64,000 nt of DNA from Achromobacter seleniivolatilans (lineage in GTDB: Bacteria; Pseudomonadota; Gammaproteobacteria; Burkholderiales; Burkholderiaceae_B). The position numbers and the translations under genes were made by a program. The notes under the pieces are model-generated. The model was not told the origin of the DNA and did no database searches. It worked only from the letters and a program-made list of their open reading frames with translations. The DNA lies in assembly GCF_030864005.1 (NCBI RefSeq), contig NZ_CP132976.1:3224001-3288000 (forward strand), read 5' to 3'. Positions 26,904 through 34,168 of the stretch are shown here, piece by piece (the first letter of the stretch is position 1; each line of letters starts with the position of its first letter).

Positions 26904-28034
26904 ATGCGCCGCGTGTTCCGTGATGATCATGAATTGTTCCGCGATCAGGTGCGCCGCTTCGTCGCCAGCGAGATCGCGCCCCACTATGCCGAATGGGAAA
27001 AGGCCGGAGTCACGCCGCGCGCACTCTGGCTACGCGCTGGCGAAGAAGGCATGCTGAACTGCGCCCTGCCTGATCCCTATGGCCTGGGCGGAGACTTCGG
27101 CCACGCCGCCGTCGTCATCGAGGAGTTGGCGCATGCAAACTTCCTGGGCATTGGCTTTTCCATCCACTCCGACATGGTGTCGCCGTATCTGCTGAACTTT
27201 GGCACGGATGCCCAGAAAGACCGCTGGTTGCCCGCCATGACCCGAGGCGAAGTGATCGGCGCCATTGCCCTGACCGAACCGGGCGCAGGCAGCGACCTGA
27301 AGGCCATTCGCACGCGCGCCCGCCGTGACGGCGGACACTACGTCCTGACCGGCCAGAAAACCTTCATCACCAATGGCGTCAACGCTGGCCTGGCCATTGT
27401 GCTGGCCAGTACGGACCCCGACTTGGGCGCGCGCGGATTGTCACTGTTTTGCGTGGAAGAAAACCTGCCCGGCTACACCAAGGGCGCAGCGCTGAACAAA
27501 ATCGGCCAACACAGCCAGGACACCTGCGAGCTGTACTTTGACGATGTGCGGGTGCCAGCCGATTGTCTGCTGGGCCAGGAGAACGCCGCGTTCGAATACA
27601 TGACCCGCGAACTGGCCCGCGAGCGCCTGGCCATTGCGCTGCGCGCCGCCGCCTCAGTGGAAGGCATGCTGGAAGAAGCCGCGCAATACACGCGTGACCG
27701 CAAGGTCTTCAGCCGCCGCGTGATCGACTACCAGAACACGCGTTTCAAACTGGCCAATGCGCGTGCGCAAAGCACCATGTTGCGAGTGTTCCTGGATGAT
27801 TGTCTGGCTCGCCAGATAGAAGGCGAACTGGACGCCACAACCGCCGCCATCGCCAAGCTGAACGCCACCGAGATACAAGGCCGAATTCTTGATGACCTAC
27901 TGCAAATGTACGGCGGTTATGGGTACATGGCAGAGTACGGGATTGGCCGCGCCTGGGTCGACGCGCGGGCACTGCGCATCTTTGGCGGCACCAGCGAAGT
28001 CATGCTGGAGATCATCGGCCGCAGCTTCAATTAA
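26904..28034 (+). CDS. Acyl-CoA dehydrogenase family flavoprotein
   Basis: A 376-residue FAD enzyme of the acyl-CoA dehydrogenase superfamily with the flavin/substrate segment ALTEPGAGSDL (122-132), TGQKTFITNG near 149, and the C-terminal FGGTSEVM. The medium-chain catalytic Glu position (YEGT) is Gly361 here; the likely base is Glu253 in SVEGMLEE, the position used by long-chain and isovaleryl enzymes and by prolyl-carrier oxidases. A perfect AAGGAGG site and nine-base spacing put it in the same transcript. The substrate could be CoA-bound, or the aminoacyl group on the nearby carrier, as in pyrrole-2-carboxyl pathways; the latter is inference from context. Confidence 0.88.
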   Translation: MRRVFRDDHELFRDQVRRFVASEIAPHYAEWEKAGVTPRALWLRAGEEGMLNCALPDPYGLGGDFGHAAVVIEELAHANFLGIGFSIHSDMVSPYLLNFGTDAQKDRWLPAMTRGEVIGAIALTEPGAGSDLKAIRTRARRDGGHYVLTGQKTFITNGVNAGLAIVLASTDPDLGARGLSLFCVEENLPGYTKGAALNKIGQHSQDTCELYFDDVRVPADCLLGQENAAFEYMTRELARERLAIALRAAASVEGMLEEAAQYTRDRKVFSRRVIDYQNTRFKLANARAQSTMLRVFLDDCLARQIEGELDATTAAIAKLNATEIQGRILDDLLQMYGGYGYMAEYGIGRAWVDARALRIFGGTSEVMLEIIGRSFN

Positions 28035-28049
28035 GCGAGTCTGCCGCGC

Positions 28050-28973
28050 TCAGACGCGGGCCGCCAGCCAGGCCTGCATCAGCGCCCGGGCCTCGGGTGT
28101 GTTGTCGATGACCCAGGGGTCTATCGCAAATGCCACCACCCGCTTGGCCCCATAACCACGTGCCACCGCCCACTGCTGCTTGACCCGATCGAAATCCGCC
28201 GAACGGGCCTTGAAGGTAGATCCGTCGGTGCTGCCCGAAGGCAGTTCTTCGAACAGCTCCAGAATCAGGTCGAACGACGCACGGCGGGCCAGCAGCATGT
28301 CGTGCAATGGCGCAAGCGCCTGATAGTTGGCCAGACCGGCCACACCGACGCCATCCTGAATCATCGGATGAATGCCGACGTGATCAAGGATGTTGCTCCA
28401 GAGCTTCATCAGCGAACCATCGCCGGGCAAGCGGCTGTAATAGGTAGAGATACAAGGCACGCCCCGGCTGGTGGCCTGGGCCGCGCGCGAGAAAGCGTCC
28501 AGCCAAGGAATCAAGAGCGCCTGGCGCTCTGAGGACGCCCAGTTGTATTGCTCCAGCTCATAGGGCAGATACCAACCGCGAAATGCGCGCCGCTTGGACC
28601 AGGGCGCCTGCTGCATATAGGCCACGCCACGCTCGCGCGTCTGATTCAGGTAGGCGGCCAAAGCCGGCGTATCCGTGCCAGCCAGCACGTCCCACCAGCG
28701 TTGATCGTAGGGCAGGCCCACGTGCACGCCCAGGCCCTGGTGCTCGGCCTCGTCAAATATCGTGCGCAACACGGCGTCAGGCGCCATCCAGTCATCTGGC
28801 CGGCCGCCTTCAAGCCCTGCCCACTGCAAGAAGATTTCGCGGCAACCCAGGCGCCTGTACGCCGACAAGCGCTGACGCCAGTCTTCGGGGCTCAAATCCA
28901 GATGGCTGCGCCACAACTGCAAGAATGTGGCGTTCAACGATAGCGGCGGCGTGCACGCGGCCAACGGCGCCAA
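28050..28973 (-). CDS. DUF4434-like TIM-barrel protein, probable Tat/lipoprotein
   Basis: Glycoside-hydrolase-like protein with FLQLWRSHLDLSPEDW, REIFLQWAG and GWYLPYELEQYNW, as in DUF4434. Convergent with the polysaccharide locus and 15 bases from it, so it could act on that glycan; this is inference. The coordinates give the 307 codons from the first ordinary start (TTG). Reading further upstream in frame to about 29042 gives a convincing signal, DSPFRRRLFQALALG followed by the lipobox LAAC, but no ATG, GTG or TTG precedes it. A CTG at 29040-29042 or 29037-29039 is the only start I can propose; see findings. Confidence 0.7.
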   Translation of the reverse strand: MAPLAACTPPLSLNATFLQLWRSHLDLSPEDWRQRLSAYRRLGCREIFLQWAGLEGGRPDDWMAPDAVLRTIFDEAEHQGLGVHVGLPYDQRWWDVLAGTDTPALAAYLNQTRERGVAYMQQAPWSKRRAFRGWYLPYELEQYNWASSERQALLIPWLDAFSRAAQATSRGVPCISTYYSRLPGDGSLMKLWSNILDHVGIHPMIQDGVGVAGLANYQALAPLHDMLLARRASFDLILELFEELPSGSTDGSTFKARSADFDRVKQQWAVARGYGAKRVVAFAIDPWVIDNTPEARALMQAWLAARV

Positions 28974-29059
28974 GACGCCAAGCGCCAGCGCCTGAAACAG
29001 GCGCCGGCGAAAGGGAGAATCAAGCAGTGGGCGTGTCAGCAGAGAATCCCGCGCCGCCC

Positions 29060-29473
29060 TTAGCTGCGATTGCCGAACAAACCTGAAAGCGAAGCCAACA
29101 GATCGGTCGGATTGAATTGACTGCCGGGTTGCACTGCGCCATCGGGCGTAGCCTTGTCCACCAGTTGCGGCAGCAACGAGGACAGGGACCCCAAAACGGA
29201 GTTGGTATCCTGGCCGGTCTTGGCCGCAAGATCATTCACAACACCTGGGTCCAGCACGGAGCCAAGCTGGTCGGGGCTGACAGGCAGGTTCTGACCCGTG
29301 CCCACCCACGACGCGACGACGTCGCTTAGTCCACCCTGTTGAAACTGAGCGATCAGGCCGCTCAGGCCACCGGGATATTTGTTCAGTTGCTCAATCAGCG
29401 CGGGCAGCAACGAAGCTGAACCCCCTTGCTGATTGCCGCCGGCCATCGAGGCCAAGGTATCCAATAGGCTCAT
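29060..29473 (-). CDS. YidB/DUF937 family protein
   Basis: A 137-residue protein, low in charge and rich in Gly, Ser, Leu and Gln, with the DUF937 pattern: MSLLDTLASMAGG, LPALIEQLNKYPGGLSGLI, VASWVGTGQNLPVSPDQL and SLLPQLVDKATPDG. Function in the family is not established. The start at 29473 has a good AGGAG site eight bases upstream; the frame is open for 21 more codons without family sequence. Its stop lies just upstream of the DUF4434 signal sequence. Confidence 0.85.
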   Translation of the reverse strand: MSLLDTLASMAGGNQQGGSASLLPALIEQLNKYPGGLSGLIAQFQQGGLSDVVASWVGTGQNLPVSPDQLGSVLDPGVVNDLAAKTGQDTNSVLGSLSSLLPQLVDKATPDGAVQPGSQFNPTDLLASLSGLFGNRS

Positions 29474-29586
29474 CGCTGTGCTCCTGAAAAAGTCGGAAAT
29501 CCAGTATAGGCCCAAGGCTGGCGCAGGCAATGTCATGAGCAGTACGAGGCGCCGGAACTTTGCAAAACTTGTAAATTTGGGCCGAC

Positions 29587-30810
29587 TCAGCCTGCGCCTC
29601 GTCCTGCCGCGGACGCGCTTGTTGCCCGCAACGCCTTCAGTGCCTTTTGGCCTGCTCGCCCGTCAGGCGTCAAGCCAAGCTCTTTCTGCGCCGCCTGCAA
29701 AGCCTGACGCGTGCGGGCGCCGATCATGCCATCGGGTTCGCCTACGTCATAGCCTTTGGCAATCAACAGACGTTGCAACTCACGCCGCTCGGCCCGCGAC
29801 AGGCCAGGATCGTCTGTAGGCCAGGCTTGCACCAATGGACCGCCGCCACGCAGCCGGTCGGACAAATGGGCAATAGCCAGCGCATAGCTTTCGGCAGCGT
29901 TATAGGAATACAAGGCGTCGAAATTGCGCGTGACCAGAAATGCCGGGCCCGCTTTGCCCGCGGGCAACAGCAAGCCCGCCGATGTATCACCGCCAGGCAG
30001 AGGCTGTCCGTCAACGCGCGTCACCCCTTGTGTGGCCCAGGACGACATAGGACGCTTGTTCTTGCGGCCCGCGCCTGCAGTGTCCATGCCTGCGGGCAGT
30101 TTCACTTCATACCCCCAGGCAAGCCCATTGTTCCAACCCGCACGCTTTAAGAAGTTGGCGGTGGACGCCAGGGCGTCGGGCACACTGTCGACCAGATCGC
30201 GGCGGCCGTCTCCATCAAAATCCACCGCCAGACGCAGGTAGGTAGACGGCATGAATTGGGTCTGGCCGAAGGCGCCCGCCCAGGAACCCACCAAGCGGTC
30301 GGCAGCAATGTGCTCGTCCTGGATGATCTTCAAGGTGGCGAAGAACTCGCCCCGAAAATAGGCCTGTCGACGGCCAAAACATGACAGCGTCGACAAGGAA
30401 GTCAGCAGCGGCCGGCCACCCAGAATGCGGCCGTAATTGCTTTCTACGCCCCAAACAGCGGCAATGGTCGCGGGATCTACGCCGTATTGCGCGGCCGCGC
30501 GATTCAAGTCAGCGCGCCAGCGCGCCATGCCTGCCTGCCCGTCCGCCACACGCTCGTCGTCGACCAGCGCGGCCATATAGTCCCAGATCGGCGTCTTGAA
30601 TTCAGGCTGGGCGTCCAGCAGATCAATCACCGCCATATCGGGCGTCAGTTTGGCAGTATGTGTGTCGAAGGTTGCGCCCGACACGCCTGCCTTGAGCGCG
30701 GGGCCGCGCAGTTGCGACAGGCAGGCAGCAAAAGGCTCGGCCGCCTGAGCGGCCGGCGCCAGCAACGTCAGCGCAAGGCCGGACAACGCATAGGCGAACA
30801 GGGATTTCAT
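29587..30810 (-). CDS. mltB: Lytic murein transglycosylase, MltB family, with peptidoglycan-binding domain
   Basis: Cleaves peptidoglycan glycan strands in the periplasm with 1,6-anhydro product formation. The 407-residue protein has a signal peptide (to about AQAAE), the MltB catalytic domain with Glu123 in WGVESNYGR, GAFGQTQFMPSTY near 210, and a C-terminal PG_binding_1 domain from about 335 (LQRLLIAKGYDVGEPDGMIG). There is no lipobox, so it is a soluble MltB/SltB-like form. The start at 30810 is set by the signal peptide and overlaps the upstream MOSC gene by four bases; the much longer open frame upstream is that gene in another frame. Confidence 0.92.
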   Translation of the reverse strand: MKSLFAYALSGLALTLLAPAAQAAEPFAACLSQLRGPALKAGVSGATFDTHTAKLTPDMAVIDLLDAQPEFKTPIWDYMAALVDDERVADGQAGMARWRADLNRAAAQYGVDPATIAAVWGVESNYGRILGGRPLLTSLSTLSCFGRRQAYFRGEFFATLKIIQDEHIAADRLVGSWAGAFGQTQFMPSTYLRLAVDFDGDGRRDLVDSVPDALASTANFLKRAGWNNGLAWGYEVKLPAGMDTAGAGRKNKRPMSSWATQGVTRVDGQPLPGGDTSAGLLLPAGKAGPAFLVTRNFDALYSYNAAESYALAIAHLSDRLRGGGPLVQAWPTDDPGLSRAERRELQRLLIAKGYDVGEPDGMIGARTRQALQAAQKELGLTPDGRAGQKALKALRATSASAAGRGAG

Positions 30811-31523
30811 GTTTGGGATTCCTTGGGGAGTGTCGCGGCGGTGTCGCCTTGCAGGCGCCGGGTCCAGTCTTCGACTTCGCCCGCGCGGGCGCGCTTCTCG
30901 AACAATGCGCGCCAATTGGGCGACAGCTCGGGCAAGTTTGCCAGCGCATGCAACACATCCGGATCGAGCACACGCCGGTTCAAAATGTCTTGCACACGCG
31001 CCAGCGTCCATTGTGCATGGGGGCGTTCTTGCAAGGACAGGGTGTCGCCCGTGATCAGCCATCCCTCTTGCAGCACGCGGTAGTACCAGCCTGTCATGCC
31101 GCTCGCCTGCACGCGAGCCGCCATGCCGCGGTGGTTGAACCGGTGATCCAGCTTCCAGCAAGGCTGGCGCGCCTGCGACACTTGAATCAATGCCGTTCCG
31201 GCGCGGTAGATATCACCGACGCAGACGTCGCGTTCGGTCAGGCCGCGGGTCGAGATGTTCTCGCCAAACGCGCCGGGCGCGTGCAGCACGGCCAGATCAC
31301 CTAACGCCTCTTGCCAGGCGGCATAGTGTTCGCGCGCATAGTGATGCAGCGCCTTTTCGGGGCCACCATGAAAACGTCGGTCGGCCTGCTCGTCGCCGTT
31401 GAGACCCTCCGGCCCCAACCACAAGCGTTGTCCTACTGGATGCTTGTCTATGCCGCTGTCGCGGCCGGAGTCGCCCAGCGGCCGGACCACGCCTGTCAGC
31501 AGTGCGTCAATCGTAATGTTCAT
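30807..31523 (-). CDS. MOSC domain protein (YiiM-like)
   Basis: A 238-residue MOSC-domain protein of the YiiM type with GDEQADRRFHGGPEKALHHY near residue 43, GAFGENISTRGL near 83 and the probable molybdenum-sulfur ligand Cys in ARQPCWKL near 119. Family members bind molybdenum cofactor and reduce N-hydroxylated compounds. I use the ATG at 31521-31523; a TTG two codons earlier is possible. It overlaps mltB by four bases, an unusual pairing with no evident functional link. Confidence 0.87.
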   Translation of the reverse strand: MNITIDALLTGVVRPLGDSGRDSGIDKHPVGQRLWLGPEGLNGDEQADRRFHGGPEKALHHYAREHYAAWQEALGDLAVLHAPGAFGENISTRGLTERDVCVGDIYRAGTALIQVSQARQPCWKLDHRFNHRGMAARVQASGMTGWYYRVLQEGWLITGDTLSLQERPHAQWTLARVQDILNRRVLDPDVLHALANLPELSPNWRALFEKRARAGEVEDWTRRLQGDTAATLPKESQT

Positions 31524-31538
31524 TGTCAATGATTCCGC

Positions 31539-32360
31539 TCAGCCCGCTTGCAGCGCGGCAAGTTCAGCATCGTCAAAACCTGCGGCGCGGCGCGCCTCCA
31601 GGTTGAAGGGGCCGCGCAACCTGGGCGCGTCATAACGCCGGGCCAGCTCGGCATAACAGGCCACGGGCTCCTTGCCCGCCAGCGTGCATTGCTGCTTATA
31701 CCAATAGTTGCCGATGGCGACGTGGCCGATCTCATCGCGCAAGATGATGTCAACAATGGCCGCGCTGTCCTTATCGCCTGCACCCGCCAGTTTGTTGCGA
31801 ATCATCGGGGATGCGTCCAAGCCACGCGCTTCCAGCGTGCGCGGCACCAGCGCCAGGCGGGCCAACAGGTCGCCGCGTGTTCTTTCGGCCATGTCCCACA
31901 AGCCATTGTGAGCCGGGAAATCGCCATAGGCGACGCCAAGCGCAGCCAAGCGTTGACGCAACAAATCGAAGTGATAGGCCTCTTCGCGGGCGACGCGCAG
32001 CCAATCGCGGTAAAACGCTTCAGGCATACCGGCAAACCGCCAGATGATGTCCAGCGCCAGATTCACCGCATTGAATTCAATGTGAGCCAATGCGTGCAGC
32101 AGCGCGGCGCGCCCCTCAAGCGTAGCCATGGACCGATGTTTGACCTCTGCTGGCGCCACCAGGTGAGGCCGCTCCGGGCGTCCGGGAAGGCCTGCGATGG
32201 GCTCGAAACTCCGCTGGCAATCCAGCGCTGCGTCATCCTCAATGGCGCGCACCGCAGCCAGTTTTTCCGGCCATTCTGTGGCGGCCAACGCCGCCAACGC
32301 TTGCGCACGCAGGCAGTTCGGACCATTCCCCTCGGCAGAAGGGATCGTATTGCTGTCCAT
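31539..32360 (-). CDS. Ferritin-like DUF455 protein
   Basis: A 273-residue helical protein with a diiron-type ligand set: Glu95 in HIEFNA, Glu127 and His130 in REEAYHFD, and Glu210 and His213 in DEIGHVA, the spacing of ferritin-like four-helix bundles. This matches DUF455. The family is linked in places to tRNA or oxidative chemistry, but I know no firm function. It is first in the leftward run MOSC-mltB, with a 97-base divergent promoter region shared with the FemAB-like gene. Confidence 0.82.
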   Translation of the reverse strand: MDSNTIPSAEGNGPNCLRAQALAALAATEWPEKLAAVRAIEDDAALDCQRSFEPIAGLPGRPERPHLVAPAEVKHRSMATLEGRAALLHALAHIEFNAVNLALDIIWRFAGMPEAFYRDWLRVAREEAYHFDLLRQRLAALGVAYGDFPAHNGLWDMAERTRGDLLARLALVPRTLEARGLDASPMIRNKLAGAGDKDSAAIVDIILRDEIGHVAIGNYWYKQQCTLAGKEPVACYAELARRYDAPRLRGPFNLEARRAAGFDDAELAALQAG

Positions 32361-32457
32361 GATGTTCCCAAACCCCAGGCGATCTGATGCCGCCCAAAAC
32401 CCTGAAATAACCCACGGTTTCAGTACCGTGCCTAGCCGGAGACTTTATCATTCGCCC

Positions 32458-33588
32458 ATGGATTCCCTGCGCCTGACGATTGAAACCGACCTCTCCCGCC
32501 TCAACGCCCAGCAATGGAACGCGCTGGCGGGCGATCAGCCTTTTCTGCAGCACGCCTATCTGTGCGCGATGCACGAGACCGGCTGCGCGGCGCCGGACAC
32601 CGGATGGGCGCCGCATTATCTGGCGCTATGGCGCGAGGGCGCGCTTGCCGCTGCCGCCCCGCTCTATTTGAAATCGCACTCTCGCGGCGAGTACGTATTC
32701 GACTATGCGTGGGCCGACGCTTTCCAGCGCCACGGCATGCGCTACTACCCCAAGCTGCTGTCCGCCATTCCCTTCACGCCGGTCACGGGCCCCCGTCTGC
32801 TGGCGGCGAACGACGAAGACCGGGCCACGCTGGTACGCGGTCTGGTCGCCTTTGCCGAAGAGATCAAGGTGTCGTCGCTACACCTGCTGTTTCCGGACGA
32901 CACCGATATGCGCGCGCTGCGTGATGCCGGATTCATGATCCGCGAAAGCGTGCAGTTTCATTGGACGAATCCGGGGTATGCCGACTTCGATGCATTCCTG
33001 GCCACCATGAGCCACGACAAGCGGAAGAAGATTCGGCAAGACCAGAAAAAAGTGGCTGCGGCGGGGCTCTCTTACCGCTGGCTGCGGGGCGCAGATATCG
33101 GTCCGGCTGAACTGGAATTTTTCTATGACTGTTATTGCCGCACCTATTTCCATCACGGCAATCCGCCCTACCTGAACCTCGAATTTTTCCAGCGCGTGCA
33201 TCGCGAGCAAGCAGATGCTTTTGTGCTGATTTTGGCCGAACGCGACGGCGTACCCATCGCGGCCGCATTGAATCTTGCGGGCGGCGATGCGTTATATGGA
33301 CGCTACTGGGGGGCGACGGAATACGTGCCGGGGCTGCATTTTGAGACTTGCTACATGCAGTCCATCGCGTATTGCATTGCGCATGGATACGCCCGTTTTG
33401 AAGGCGGCGCGCAAGGCGAACACAAAATGGCGCGCGGGCTGCTGCCCACCCCGACCTGGTCCGCGCATTGGGTTGCTCATCCCGGTTTCGCAGAAGCGAT
33501 CCAGAATTTCCTGGACGAGGAAACGGCTGCGGTGACGGGTTACCTGGACGAACTCGAAGCCCATACGCCATTCAAAGGCGGCGCCTAG
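32458..33588 (+). CDS. FemAB/GNAT-like acyltransferase (DUF482 family)
   Basis: A 376-residue cytoplasmic protein with the DUF482 pattern: FLQHAYLCAMHETGC near 21, FDYAWADAFQRHGMRYYPKL near 81, HDKRKKIRQDQKKV near 184, CRTYFHHGNPPYLN near 222 and FEGGAQGEHKMARGLLPTPT near 312. This is a double GNAT fold related to FemAB aminoacyltransferases; substrate unknown. I chose the ATG at 32458 because the family alignment starts there; the longer open frame reads back through the divergent ferritin-like gene. It is probably monocistronic, with its stop inside a small tandem repeat. Confidence 0.85.
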   Translation: MDSLRLTIETDLSRLNAQQWNALAGDQPFLQHAYLCAMHETGCAAPDTGWAPHYLALWREGALAAAAPLYLKSHSRGEYVFDYAWADAFQRHGMRYYPKLLSAIPFTPVTGPRLLAANDEDRATLVRGLVAFAEEIKVSSLHLLFPDDTDMRALRDAGFMIRESVQFHWTNPGYADFDAFLATMSHDKRKKIRQDQKKVAAAGLSYRWLRGADIGPAELEFFYDCYCRTYFHHGNPPYLNLEFFQRVHREQADAFVLILAERDGVPIAAALNLAGGDALYGRYWGATEYVPGLHFETCYMQSIAYCIAHGYARFEGGAQGEHKMARGLLPTPTWSAHWVAHPGFAEAIQNFLDEETAAVTGYLDELEAHTPFKGGA

Positions 33589-33636
33589 CTGGGGGCGCCT
33601 GGCTGGGAGCGCCTGGCTGGGAGCGCCCGGGTGAGA
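33581..33636. repeat. Four tandem 14-base repeats
   Basis: Units start at 33581, 33595, 33609 and 33623 with consensus GCGCCTGGCTGGGA; units 2 and 3 are identical, 1 and 4 diverged. Unit 1 contains the stop codon of the FemAB-like gene, so copy-number change would alter only the 3' flank. Confidence 0.85.
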
Positions 33637-33678
33637 ATGCCTCCAAAATGCGGACGCTTCATCCGGGCAGCACCCGCT

Positions 33679-34149
33679 TTACAAGAATCGGTCCAGCAGC
33701 TTGCGGCTGTGCTTGTCCAGCGATTGGATGTCGCGCACCAGATAGAAGATGCCGTGACTATCCGCGACCAGCAGTGTTTGCGGACTGAGCCGCCGAATAT
33801 CTTCTTCACCGCGCAAGACGAATGAGGTCGGACCGCGATCGGTTTCCACCTTCCAGGTGCTGGGCGTGGCGTAAGTGGAAACACTGACCAGTTTGCGGAT
33901 CTCGGGCATGAACTCGCGGCCGGCCAGCTCTTCTTCGATCAACGCGCGTTGCGCAGCGGGTACATCGGCCAGATGTTCGATCCAGAGCAGTTCGTGGCCA
34001 TCGCTGGTAACCAGCGACAAGCCCCGGCCCGCCTCGCTGATGGGAAATGCCCGAACAGGAATAACCCCTTCGTGCATTTCGCCGTCATCGGATTGGTATT
34101 CCAGACGCCCAAAGGCATTGCGGCGCAACTGAAAGGTCGGCAACGTCAT
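33679..34149 (-). CDS. Cyanophycin-associated DUF1854 protein
   Basis: A 156-residue soluble protein with no signal or membrane segment, with LRRNAFGRLEY, GVIPVRAFPISEAGRGLSLV and DIQSLDKHSRKLLDRFL, which I recognise as DUF1854. This family is repeatedly found beside paired cyanophycin synthetases and an ABC exporter-like protein in Burkholderiales, as here. The role is unknown; with the transporter 19 bases upstream it may form one unit. Its C-terminal segment is basic. Confidence 0.85.
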   Translation of the reverse strand: MTLPTFQLRRNAFGRLEYQSDDGEMHEGVIPVRAFPISEAGRGLSLVTSDGHELLWIEHLADVPAAQRALIEEELAGREFMPEIRKLVSVSTYATPSTWKVETDRGPTSFVLRGEEDIRRLSPQTLLVADSHGIFYLVRDIQSLDKHSRKLLDRFL

Positions 34150-34168
34150 GAATAATCCTGATTCTGCG

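Noticed and set aside
28050..29042. Frameshift or pseudogene in the DUF4434 gene
   Set aside because: The frame is intact through the whole domain and the export signal; only the start codon is in question, so I kept it as a gene.
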